From assembly GCF_030848805.1 (NCBI RefSeq), contig NC_092361.1, positions 15,025,406 to 15,089,405 of the forward strand: 64,000 nucleotides of DNA, read 5' to 3'. Shown here piece by piece: positions 45,419-55,146 of the stretch. The translations under genes were made by a program, and so were the position numbers. The notes under the pieces are model-generated. The model was not told the DNA's origin, searched no databases, and saw only the letters and a list, made by a program, of their open reading frames with translations. The stretch comes from Temnothorax longispinosus. Lineage: Eukaryota > Arthropoda > Insecta > Hymenoptera > Formicidae. Within the stretch, counting starts at the first letter, position 1, and every line of letters starts with the position of its first letter.

Positions 45419-48034
45419 AACTGACACGAACACTTTGTTACGGCTTTATGCCCCTTTTTCATACGTTTGATAAGTATTTGTGTCCTGTCTTTGACTAAGA
45501 ATATCTTATTTCCATTTTATTTATAATTATATAAGTCAGTGACCAGTGACCAGATGTAACTTCCGGTCTGATTTTTGTGTTAATGCCTATTACCCTCTCC
45601 TTGTTTGCATCTTGACTTAAAGTACGATTTCATGGTACTGTCGTTCCCAAAACGGAGGCCAGTAGTCATGTGGTCTAATTTTATATTCAAGATTATCTTA
45701 AGTACGACCTCAAGACACAGTATAGCTATTTTATTGGTTGGATGGAATCTTAAGACTGTCAATAATCAGATTTAAAGCAATCTTAAGTACAAAATCCAAC
45801 TATGAACATTGTACAAAGTGTCACGTCTTACAAGTAACACTACCCAAGTGTCACACACCAATTTTTCTGAAACTATGCACACATGTAGAACTTTGCAAAA
45901 TATTTATCATGTTTTATTGTTATTTTTTTTATTTTTGATCATAAAGCATTTTAAGAATAGAAACTACCCTCGAAATATTGACCTTCTCAACTCTATGTAC
46001 GTTATCTCGAATAGTTTTTGCACCAGAATATTATCTCTAGGAGTTTTTAGAGTTTTCTCGACATTTTTTTCACAAAAAATCGACCAGCAACGTGCATGGC
46101 CTAAAAAGTTGTTATACATAGGATTGAGAAGGTCAGTATTTTGAGGGCAGTTTCTACCTTAAAACTCGACTCTTAAAACGCTTTATAGGCAAAAAAAAAA
46201 ACACGACACAAATATTTTTCGAAGTTCTACAAGTGTGCACAGTTTCAAAAAAATCGGCGTGACACTTGGGTAGTGTTACTTGTTACTTACATGCATCCAG
46301 CAATTCATTATCAAGATATAAGTTGAGAAGAAATGGACATCGACATAAAAGTCAGGTCAAAAACTGTGTGTATGCCAATGATATAATAGTTGTATATTTA
46401 ACACATTCCATGTCACTTCCCAGGTAGCAAGTTTGTCGTCATTTTAACGTTAACCCTTCGTGTGTAACGTCGGGTCACTCGTGCCCTGGCGAAAGTGACT
46501 GTCCCCTGTAGCTCGAAGGGGGGGGGGCGGGACCAAACTATACTGAAAAAAATTGTATACTACTAAGCTACTAGCTCCCCAAGCGCCGACGGTCTAGTGC
46601 GTAAACAGCCGTTGTGAGAGCCAGACGAAATTTTGAAAGTGCACGAGTGACCCGACGTTACACGTTACGTTGATTAAAAATAGCAGGTGAGTAAAATGTT
46701 TATTTTAATTTGGATGTTTTTTTTTTACTAAAAATTCATGTTCTTTCATTGGGAATTGATAGATTAATCTTAGTTATCGATAAATAATATGTTTTGACTG
46801 TGCACAATAATTTAGTCTCGATATAATTTTTTCATATTTTTGTACTTTTTTATAATTTTGTAATAAATAATTGTGATTGATTACATTTTCATGAATAAAA
46901 TTGATTAAAAATGAATAAAATGTGTATTTTACTGTAATTTTACCTATTTACGTACTTTCAAAAAACGTGATTTTGATGCTCAAAACTTAAGCATCCCATT
47001 AATTTATACATACTTCTAATATTTTTTTCTTTAAAGTACTATTCTTAAACTTTAATTTCTTTTTTTTTTAAATATATTAATTTTTGCCAAAGTTACGATT
47101 TTTTGAAAAAAATAGTCTATTCTTCAAGTTTTTATTTGTTTATATAAATATATTGTTTAAACAAATGAAAAAATCGGCAATATAACGATTGATCCTTAAA
47201 GTAGGATAGTTAATAAGGTAACATGAATTTTTTCAGATTTTTTTAGAACACTTTAAAGTATTTTTTAGGCGTCGGACACGAGTGACCCAACGTTACACGT
47301 TACAGGTGCCGAAAAAGACGTTACACACGAAGGGTTAAAATGTTAAAAACGTTATTTTAACGTCTAAATGAAGGCAATGTCAGTTTGCTACCAATGTTGT
47401 ACCATCAATTGTCCATGCTGAATTATTTCCATTCAGGCTATTTCGATATTTTGAGTATAAGCAGATATGTTATCATAAAATATTTCATATCATTAATTGA
47501 TACATTATATATACAATTAACATGTATAGAATAGTTATCATATCATATAGCCGTATACTATCGGTATAGTATCTTAAATGGGCACTTGCACACAAACAGC
47601 GCGATACATGTTAATGTTTAATTATTCAATTTAAGCAATAAACTAAACACTTATACACAAATTTTTCATCTTTTAAGGCAATATATTTATTTTTTCTCAT
47701 GTACCTTTAAGCTGGCCACACACACTTTTTCGTAACAGTAACAGTAGGATTTCGACCAATCGTGTTACTCGATTTGGGAACGTACGGCCGTACGTTTTCG
47801 AATCGAGCAACGCGATTGGTCGAAATCCTACTGTTACTGTTACGAAAAAGTGTGTGTCCGGGGCCTTAATCATTTATACTATTTCGCCACGTAATGTATA
47901 CTTTCATATTGCTATATACAAATATAAGTACATAACCATAAAAATGGCGACTTTGACATGATTTATAAATTCTTTTTGTAATAATCATTAAATAAACAGA
48001 AAGCTCGAAGTATAATATACTAAACACTTACCAT
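41189..48034 (-). CDS. PSMA1: 20S proteasome subunit alpha type-1 (PSMA1)
   Basis: Five coding exons (48034-48032, 44719-44469, 42729-42570, 42490-42281, 41401-41189) join in frame to 278 residues (human 263). Exon 1 contributes only the ATG, directly followed by GTAAGTG. The protein starts MFRNQYDSDVTVWNPQGELR and continues LEYAMEAVKLGSATLGIKSK, SGLTADAR, YDRRPYGVGLLVAGYD, ANYFDCKAMAIGSRSQSART and VSIGIVGKGYDFTI. The last about 40 residues are Pro/Asp-rich. This subunit forms part of the outer ring that gates the proteolytic chamber. Introns 1, 2 and 4 are packed with transposons, making the gene about 7 kb for 837 coding bases. Confidence 0.97.
41553..42110. mobile_element. Old mariner-like remnant in PSMA1 intron 4
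   Basis: Ends resemble the CAGGGTGTCCCA type (left GTGTGTCCTAGAAGGAAAAG; right, inverted, GGATGTCCCAGGAAGAAAGG). The inner arms at about 41669-41763 and 41924-42020 are inverted copies (GAGCTATTTGAATATACAGT; AAGTGACACATTTTTACA). Between them lie codons ending in CIDVNDRILENLL-stop, which look like the last residues of a transposase. It cannot encode a working enzyme. Confidence 0.55.
42968..43306. mobile_element. TTAA foldback element, GGTGATCCTAAAG family, copy 1
   Basis: The 339-bp unit is almost entirely one palindrome. The outer arm GGTGATCCTAAAGCCGTGAT is repeated exactly inverted at the other end, and pairing runs to near the centre. TTAA lies on both sides (42964-42967 and 43307-43310). 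Confidence 0.9.
43318..43658. mobile_element. TTAA foldback element, GGTGATCCTAAAG family, copy 2
   Basis: The 341-bp unit starts 11 bp after copy 1 and is flanked by TTAA (43314-43317, 43659-43662). It matches copy 1, but its asymmetric centre (TATGTGGTGGTCGTCACG) is in the opposite orientation. The GATTTAA between the copies repeats the host sequence to the left of copy 1. Confidence 0.9.
44901..45119. mobile_element. Inner foldback element, CGCGCCGATTATTTGTCGG family
   Basis: About 70-bp arms, TTCCAACTTTATTTAACTGC onward and its inverse, surround a short centre. Part of the arm (TTTCAAGTC, TCGGCGCGCAGT) also occurs at 3470-3515. The centre contains ATTGCGAAAAATATTACCTC, shared with the flank of the tRNA-like sequence near 3639. 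Confidence 0.75.
45146..45358. mobile_element. Short mariner-type element with CAGGGTG ends
   Basis: The 213-bp unit has perfect inverted ends of 27 bp beginning CAGGGTGAATTTTAATGG. TA lies at both borders, as for Tc1/mariner insertion, although the flanks are (TA)n tracts, so the duplication is not proof. No transposase. Confidence 0.8.
45640..45806. repeat. Degenerate member of the CTTAAG/GGTATTCATA family
   Basis: It carries TGGTTGGATGGAATCTTAAG and, at the right, CTTAAGTACAAAATCCAACT followed by ATGAACA, matching the element halves near 9473-9522. The left end is diverged, so borders are approximate. Confidence 0.4.
45832..46282. mobile_element. Foldback element with AAGTAACACTACCC ends
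   Basis: The 451-bp unit has inverted ends AAGTAACACTACCCAAGTGT. Long diverged arms follow: GAACTTTGCAAAATATTTAT against the inverse of ATATTTTTCGAAGTTC, and ATTGACCTTCTCAA against the inverse of TTGAGAAGGTCAGTAT. No coding capacity. Confidence 0.75.
46454..47334. mobile_element. TTAA-flanked element with CCCTTCGTGTGTAACGTC ends
   Basis: The 881-bp unit has perfect 18-bp inverted ends CCCTTCGTGTGTAACGTC, with TTAA at 46450-46453 and 47335-47338. The CGAGTGACCC-AACGTTACACGTTAC box and variants occur three times just inside the ends, in both orientations, as subterminal repeats. Only AT-rich non-coding DNA lies between. This is a piggyBac-type nonautonomous element in PSMA1 intron 1. Confidence 0.85.
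47711..47865. mobile_element. TTAA-flanked palindromic element with ACACACTTTTTCG arms
   Basis: A 155-bp near-perfect palindrome (ACACACACTTTTTCGTAACA, then AGGATTTCGACCAATCG) with TTAA at 47707-47710 and 47866-47869. It is in PSMA1 intron 1 about 170 bp from exon 1. Confidence 0.8.
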
Positions 48035-48664
48035 TTTTATTAGCAATTCTTTCAACTGGAAGAGTAAAGATAACAAACAATATTACTTGCAAAAACACCC
48101 GACTTTCGCCGACTAACCAAAATCACTTGTCATGCAGTGACACAGAACATATACTTGCAGTGATCAGCAGTGATCATAGTGATCTGCACTAGTGCACTCT
48201 GCAGCATGGTGGAGTGATCCAGTGATGTGCGTTAAGGTGAAATTTCATGGGCAGTGAAAAGTAGCAGCAGATCGTACTGATTGGTTACAAAATAGAGAAG
48301 TTCTAGGAACTCGAGAAATAAATAAATTATAAATAAATAAATAAAAAAAATACATTTTGAAAAATTTTAGTCCCTTAGAAGCGTAAGTATAGCGCACATA
48401 AGCAATTTAAATTTTGAAATCTTTTTTCTTTGGTGCTCGTGCATGCGCTGTATGCCGCGTATGTTCTTCTCCCACGTGGTGAAACACACTACAACGTGTA
48501 TCGGAAAATGAAATAGAAGATACATTTTTTTAAAGTAAGATAAATAATACATTTTGGAAAATCTTAAGCCCGTTCTACAATAGCTGTAAGAGTATGCGGT
48601 AAGACGTAAGCAGTAAAAATTGACCAACTACTACAGTCAATTATTCTTGAATTGTAAAAATGTT
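48035..48664. promoter_or_regulatory. PSMA1 upstream region with AGTGATC cluster
   Basis: Upstream of the PSMA1 start codon, bases 48158-48230 contain AGTGATC four times and AGTGATG once, some overlapping CACTAGTGCACT. This may be simple-sequence growth or a cluster of binding sites. The rest is AT-rich spacer up to the FBXL4 duplication. Confidence 0.4.
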
Positions 48665-49176
48665 ATTGTCAATAGCTTACTGCTTACAGTGTTCACGTTT
48701 TACATCTACTCTTATATACGGCTATTATGGAATGGACCTTAATTACATTTATAGCAGTTAAGCGTACCTAATTGTGGCGAATTTGAGCAATATAAATTTT
48801 GTAATTTTTTTTTGTTTTTTCCTTTGTGCTCGTACACGTGTACCACGCGTGGTGAACACAGAGCTCGCGATATCTCAAATTTATAAAAAAAAAATATTTT
48901 TCTAATAATATATTAATAAAATGTAATTTTCTTTAAAATAATTATTATTTAATATTTAATAATAATATACATGCAGGCTATGTAATAATAATGTCAATAC
49001 TAGCCACATGTGAATGGAAACAGAATAAATTTAGATTACATAATCTAATCTAATTATATATAATCTTACCGCTATAATTATAATAAATACATGATATACA
49101 ATGCATTTTAACATATATTACACAAAAGCAAGGATTATTATTCTCTATATTTTTTGTCTTTTTTCAGAGAGAAAAT

Positions 49177-52100
49177 ATGACATCCCATTATCAACCTTTA
49201 TATAGCGAGAGTTGTAGTCGATATCCCTATGTCGGCAGAATGTCCGTAGGAGAGGAGAGTAGTGTTGACTTCATCTATCAATTTGTGAAGAAGAGATTTG
49301 TTCCCAAGAACCATCAGAATATTAGCATATTCCATACTGCCCCTGACATAATTGGGCCACCCAAATTTCAAAACTATGGAGAACTATTTCATTTACCTTC
49401 TTTTTTTGAAAACGGATGGGTATGTATATTTTCTGGTATTATACATTATTGTCCAGTAAAAAGTAATCGCAATTCAAACTTACAAGAGTTTGTAGTAATT
49501 GACACTTTTTGACTTTTCAATACAGAATTCAGACAATAATGATGTTTCAATATCTCCATGGCAAAACGAAGAATTTGATGATGGGACTGATTATATTCAG
49601 CTATGTAAAATTCGGCGGTATAAGACGAAGAAAAATAGATATATTTGTATGTAATATTTGAATTATCAGATATTGTTAAGAAGATATTGTTAAAGAAGAT
49701 ATGCTTTTGTTGAGAAGAGAGTATAATTATATATTTTCTATTTTGAAGGTATCGAGTTTCATGAAGCTGTATATCCAATCAGAGTCTGTATTTACGAAAT
49801 ACATCATCCTGGAAGCGTAATTCAAATTTCGGCTCAACATCCTAATAATAAGTGGTTTAAGTTGTGGGATAAATCGTCTCATTTTGTACCGCCGACATCA
49901 AGATTATTTTCTCCACCGTTATCGCATCGGCGTAACTTTAAGACCAAAATGCTCAAACTAACATTTGAAAACAGTTCACGTCTCTCTTACACAAAGTTAG
50001 ATGCTGTGATGCTCATCGGTACATCAGAATTGATCCTTTCTAGAAATCCTAACGAGAGTCTAACTAATCTGTTAAAAAGAATTAACAGGATGTACTCTCC
50101 ATACCATGATGATGTTCATAATTTAACAGCAGATTTAAAAAGTAGACACTTGGATATAGTTCATCTGCAACAAAATTTTCCCGAATATTGTATTTGTAAA
50201 AGGTATTATTATCGTCAACGTTAAGTAGTAGTATTTAAATTTTTTTCTGTTATTAATAATGAAAATAAGTTTGTTCCTTTAATAATTGCAGCGATATAAG
50301 AAGGTTTTCTTCTAAGAGTAATTTGAAGCAAAAAAGGTGTCAGGAGGTAATCCCTTGTTATGAGCAACCTCTTGGATGTTCGGGTCCTATTTTATTAAAT
50401 AGTCATTCAAATTATGCAAAGCGTATGAAACTTTCTTCGGATGAATCCAAGGACTTATCACGTTGCGGTTTATCTGCGCTTCCGGTAAAGTATTATAAGT
50501 GGTCTATTTCTCATCATATTATTTTAAGGGGTTACACCACTGCAGAAGTCTAAAATAAAGCGTTTTTTTGCGATTTTTTTTTTGGATGAAAGGAAAAGTA
50601 AGAGTATAATAATATTCAAGGATGTAATTAATCATGTTTTTAAGTGTTAAAAAAAATATTTATTCAATAATAGTACAAAATTGCGACGTTGCAGCCATTC
50701 TCGCGAGGCATGTCGCGCTCTGCGGCACGCAGTATAACTATAACTGACGCAAATTTGAATCTAAAAAAAAAAAAAAAAAAAAATTTTTCTCTTAATCTAC
50801 ACGAGTATAGCTAGAGAAATACGTAGGGGATTTTGAAAATATTAATTTTTGTGTGATTGGCGAGCATTTGAAGTAAACAGTTCAATTTTTGACAAAAAAA
50901 AGGGGCAATCATTTGTTAATAAATAATGTTAGAATTAACTTATCGAAAATTTCGTACGTATTTCTCTTTGGAATGTTATTTTAAAGATATGGTTAAAATT
51001 TGGAGTGAATAAAATGAAAATTGTTGGACTTATACTGCGTGCCGCGGAGTAGTGCTATAGCGACTCGTGCGCCGCCATTTTGTATTTTTTTAACAAATAA
51101 AAAATTTTTTTACATACTTTAATATATGTCTAATAAAGCCTAAAAGTTCTTTTGACCATATATTTTATTCTTTTCTAAAAATAAAATACCAAAGAAAATG
51201 GGCAGCTACAGTGGTGTAACCCCTTAATGTCATCTCGAGTATTAAAATTATATATTTTATCTTTGCAGAATGAAATGCTACTAAAAATATTAAACTATTT
51301 AGATCTGACGACGTTATGCCGCATGAATTGTGTAGATAAATTCTTCAATTATTTAACACAGGACCCTTTACTCTATACACGTTTAAACATTCGACGTGTG
51401 ACTGAAAAATTTATTACGCGCAAAGTATTTCGTTGCTTTACAGCTAGATGTAAATATTTGAAACAGTTAGATCTTACAGAAAGCAACTTTAATGTTAATA
51501 ATTTCGTATACTTTCTTGATAATTGCGGCAGAAATTTAACGCACTTAAGACTGTATGCCTGCAAATCTGTTGACAGTCATGCCCTACTTAAAACTTCAGA
51601 AATATGCAAAAAATTGAAAGGTATATATATTTATATATGCATATAGTATATAATTATCAAGATTATGGGTAAATTGTATATACCTAATACAAATTTTTCT
51701 TAGAATTGGATCTAAGTTATTGTCGACTCATAGACGACGAAGGATTTTCGCACCTCGAGAAGCTGAAAAGTTTGGAACGTTTAAACCTTTGTGGTACACG
51801 TATAAAAGCTCAACAGCTTTGCAAAATACTGCAAAAAAATCAACGGATGCGTGAGTTACATTCCCCAAGTCTTATAAACGAAGAAGCAGTTGTACTAGAA
51901 TTGGGAAATTCGTGTCGTGACTTGGAAGCAATACAATCATTGAATACACGTCATGGTATTACACCTCATGGTATTAGTGCCCTCGCTAACTGTAAGAATT
52001 TACTAAAAATGGAGCTTAAAATGGCGTAAGTATGTTATATATTTTTTTAAAATACATGTTATTGTATTCTTTATTAAAATTTGTTTGCTTCTCTTGTGTG

Positions 52101-52482
52101 CATCTTGAAAAAGTTACACGAATTTCCTCTTTGCAATTAAAGCGTACTGTAATAATTATATAATTTTTGTTACGAATATTCAGTTACTGATGATAGCTTA
52201 TTTAAATTACTTTCCTCTTATCAAAACTTGCAAGAAGTTTATATTTTATTTGCTGCCCTCACTGATCACCAGTTGGAATTACTAGCACAGTGCAAAAACT
52301 TGAAAAAGTTATTTTTTCGTCTTGTGAAATTTCATACACCTAATAAATATTCTGTTATTTTTGAACAATGTCCTAACCTGCAAGAATTTTGTTTCATAAG
52401 CTGTGATATAAGCGATCAATTGGTTAATCAATGGAAGCAGAGATATCCGCATGTGTCCGTTTATACATACGACGAAGACTGA
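49177..52482 (+). CDS. FBXL4: FBXL4-like F-box and leucine-rich-repeat protein, copy B
   Basis: Seven exons (49177-49419, 49526-49646, 49749-50202, 50292-50484, 51269-51620, 51704-52025, 52197-52482) join in frame to 656 residues. It is close to copy A; most differences cluster in exon 2, in the discoidin-like part (QHPNNKWFKLWDKSSHFVPP) and just after the F-box (KFFNYLTQDPLLYTRLNIRR). The F-box (LSALPNEMLLKILNYLDLTT) and leucine-rich repeats are intact. In the last intron the acceptor used in copy A (GTTACAG) has become GTTACGA. A new in-frame acceptor, GATGATAG at 52189-52196, removes about 8-9 residues. The protein should still be made, but this splice site is inferred. Confidence 0.78.
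50528..51223. mobile_element. TTAA-flanked element with GGGGTTACACCACTG ends in FBXL4 copy B intron 4
   Basis: The 696-bp unit has perfect 15-bp inverted ends GGGGTTACACCACTG and TTAA duplications at 50524-50527 and 51224-51227. Copy A intron 4 has no such insert and reads TATTTATTGTAATGTCATCT at the matching place, so it is close to the empty site. Inside are an A-rich run and the phrases CGCGCTCTGCGGCACGCAGT and CTGCGTGCCGCGGAG, partly inverted copies. No transposase. Confidence 0.88.
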
Positions 52483-52685
52483 AAATTTGAATAATTTTTG
52501 TTTACTAGTTAAGGACATATTAATTTAGTTTTTAGTTAATTACGTCTACTTTTTAAATTTTTATACTTACAAAAAGTTACTTTGTAAAAATTGTCTGGTA
52601 AGCTAAGTTGTAAAAAAAGTTGATGTCTATAATAAAAACGAAATATATGTATTTATTTATAATTTTGTTATTTTTAAACAATTTT

Positions 52686-52934
52686 ATATTTCTTTTCTTT
52701 TTCATAATTCGACTTTCTTGAATTACCTAAAATAATTTTAAAATTCAATGTGTAGGCTCCTGTGGATATACACCAAATATAGAAAACGCGAGATCTTGTC
52801 GGAAATGACGTCATAAAATGAAACGTTTTGATTGGATAACTCATGACGCGGCGTCGTGACGCGACGCGTATAGTGGGAACGCAGCTAAGAGTGGAGACCT
52901 CTGTCGGGTTGGGTTAGCTGCGACTCGCTGCGGA
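52686..52934. other. Short spacer
   Basis: AT-rich sequence then a GC-rich stretch at 52845-52875 with repeated GACGCG (GACGCGGCGTCGTGACGCGA). No gene seen. Confidence 0.4.
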
Positions 52935-53030
52935 TCCGTATTTTATTTATTATAAATTTTTAAGAGCCGAAATGGAAAAGCCGACCCTGTACCGGGTTGC
53001 GGCTGATTTTACTGATTAAAACGAGCATAA

Positions 53031-53167
53031 AGCCCGGTGTCCACGATGCAAGAACTGTGTCCAAGTTTCGGTTTAAGCCAATCAACTTGCAGCTCTTATA
53101 GAAAAGTAGCAGTTTTATTGGCTTAAACCAAAACTTGGACACAGTTCTTGCATCGTGGACACGGGCT
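53031..53167. mobile_element. Foldback element, AGCCCGGTGTCCACG family, copy 1
   Basis: The 137-bp unit has ends AGCCCGGTGTCCACGATGCA, with one base missing at the right, and arms that pair nearly throughout. TAA stands on both sides (53028-53030, 53168-53170). A 3-bp TWA duplication is typical of PIF/Harbinger elements. Confidence 0.75.
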
Positions 53168-53335
53168 TAAGTTTAATAAAATTCGTTAATTAATTTGGCT
53201 AAGCTGTAAACTACAAATGGTTTTTCTTAAATTTTAGTCAAATTAATTAACGAATCTCATTAAACTTATGCTCGTTTTAATCAGTAAGATCAGCTGCAAC
53301 CCGGTACAGAGCCGGATTTTCCATTTTGGCTTTTA

Positions 53336-53473
53336 AGCCCGGTGTCCACGATGCAAGAACTGTGTCCAAGTTTCGGTTTAAGCCAATCATCTTGCAGCTC
53401 TTACAGAAAAGTAGCAGTTTCATTGGCTTAAACCAAAACTTGGACACAGTTCTTGCATCGTGGACACCGGGCT
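53336..53473. mobile_element. Foldback element, AGCCCGGTGTCCACG family, copy 2
   Basis: The 138-bp unit is nearly identical to copy 1. TTA lies at 53333-53335 and 53474-53476. Together the two copies give TAA and TTA, supporting a TWA target. The right TTA forms part of the TTAA used by the next insert. Confidence 0.8.
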
Positions 53474-53477
53474 TTAA

Positions 53478-53816
53478 GGTGATCCTAAAGCCGTGATCCT
53501 AGCCGGTTTTTTTCGGTTTTTTTCTTAGCACTAATCTTTTAATTGGCTTTATAGAAATGTAAAATTCTTGTCTAGAATTAAAGTACGCATCAAAATCTAG
53601 GTCATGGTGGTCGAATTTATATGTGGTGGTCGTCACGTATAACAAAAAATATTAATTTTTTTTTGTTTTCGATATAAATTCGACCACCATGACCTAGATT
53701 TTGATGCGTACTTTAATTCTAGACAAGAATTTTGCATTTCTATAAAGCCAATTAAAAGATTAGTGCTAAGAAAAAAACCGAAAAAAACCGGCTAGAATCA
53801 CGGCTTTAGGATCACC
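53478..53816. mobile_element. TTAA foldback element, GGTGATCCTAAAG family, copy 3
   Basis: The 339-bp unit matches the two copies in PSMA1 intron 2, with TTAA at 53474-53477 and 53817-53820. Its centre has the orientation of copy 2. Few differences separate the three, so the family was active recently. Confidence 0.9.
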
Positions 53817-53845
53817 TTAAAAATTTGTAATAAATAAAATACGGA

Positions 53846-55146
53846 GTTAAAGTGCAGTTTAAAGTGCACTTAGTGCATAAAGTGCACCTGAGTTCGGCCG
53901 TGACTCTTGTCGACCCTTTTGTCGTCGGTTATTCTCCATCTGGATATCTATACTCTGTATGTACTCTGTACCAGAGTCCCTCTAGGCGTCCCCCAAAGCG
54001 GGATGGCCGCTCTCAGGTTTCTCTCTGGCGTATGCTATTTTTAATTTGCACTTGATTTGTTCACTTTGAAAAAATAAAATAAAATAAAAAAGGAAAAATT
54101 AGTTAAAAAAGAAGAAAACTAAAGTTTGTTCTAATTGCATTGGAAATAAAATACATGTATATTCGAATTTTAAAAGGAAGAATATAGAAACAAGATAAAA
54201 AGAAAAGTAAAATCTAACAACACGCCAGGATAGAGAGAGTTAAATAAATATATATAATTATCTTTAAATAGTAAAAATTTAATATCTCATATTAGTCTGC
54301 TACAAAAGTTGGTTGTTGTTCGCTTTCTCTTTAAATCCTTTCCATCCACAGAAATATCGAGAACCAAAGCCATACAAACTATTTGTCATATCACAAAGTA
54401 TCGCGAGAAAATAAATAATACAGAAAATCAGACACCTAAAGCCGTACGATAAACTTTAAGCTGTAACAATGAAGTATTGATGAACCTACGTCACGTTGTT
54501 TGCAGGAAAATTTTTTCTTTTTACCACAGGCGGAGGGTACAAGGCGGCAGCTCCGCGCGTATCTTCACGTATATAATTCGCAGAAATCATTACAAAATTT
54601 ATTCAAGAAGTTAATATACAAAGTACATAATTTTATCGTCCGTATATTAACAAGTACAACGCAACTTTTCCTTCGCCCCGACAAAAATGTAGAAAAAGTT
54701 CGCGCAGCTATATAGTCAGGATATGCGATACGTGGAAACAGGATCACGTGTATGGCATTCTACGTATATTAGGCACAAACACTAAAATAATGACAGTAAA
54801 ATAATTGACTTAATCACTCTTCTCGCGCGTTCGATAAAAAGTCACATTAGAAATGAGAATTTGGTTACAGAAAAAAAATATATATATAAGTGCTCCTTCA
54901 CGAACCGATTTATCAACAATCTAAGACTAAACGTAATAATAATCGTAGCAATTAACCTAAGAATATAATGATAAAGATAAGCACATAGATATCAATTTAT
55001 ATATATAAAACACAACAGTGGTTGTATAGTGGAGTTCCTTAAGGAGAAGAAAGGAGAAGTAACAGCGAGTTTTGCTCGGAGGGAACCCATGGCGGTCGAA
55101 TTTTGGATTAAAGAAAAAAAAATACCGGGCTTGATCCGCGACGATA
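53846..55146. other. Probable long 3' untranslated region of the NUDT3/4-like gene
   Basis: No coding exon is supported. The stretch 53846-54060 has higher GC and some AAGTGCAC repeats. The remainder is AT-rich and lies downstream of the minus-strand gene ending at 55147. Confidence 0.4.

Larger units (their letters stand above)
44821..45471. mobile_element. Nested foldback composite in PSMA1 intron 1
   Basis: Outer arms of about 61 bp (from ATCAAACGTATGAAAAAGGG to TCAGTTTCTGTGTA, and their inverse ending at 45471) enclose two further foldback elements and long (TA)n runs. The outer arms match with a few differences. No coding capacity. Confidence 0.8.
48665..52685 (+). repeat. Segmental duplication, block B (matches 3685-7425)
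   Basis: This block matches block A in gene order, exon sizes and upstream sequence. It is longer because it carries a 696-bp transposon in intron 4 and lacks the 408-bp one in intron 3. Exons, introns and the 5' flank all match, so it arose by DNA duplication and not through RNA. Confidence 0.85.
52935..53845. mobile_element. Foldback host element interrupted by three insertions
   Basis: The left arm (TCCGTATTTTATTTATTATA, then GCCGAAATGG, GTACCGGGTTGC, TTAAAACGAGCATAA) is matched by an inverted right arm broken into pieces at 53171-53335 and 53817-53845. Removing the three inserts (53031-53167, 53336-53473, 53478-53816) restores a palindrome of about 290 bp. No coding capacity. Confidence 0.78.
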
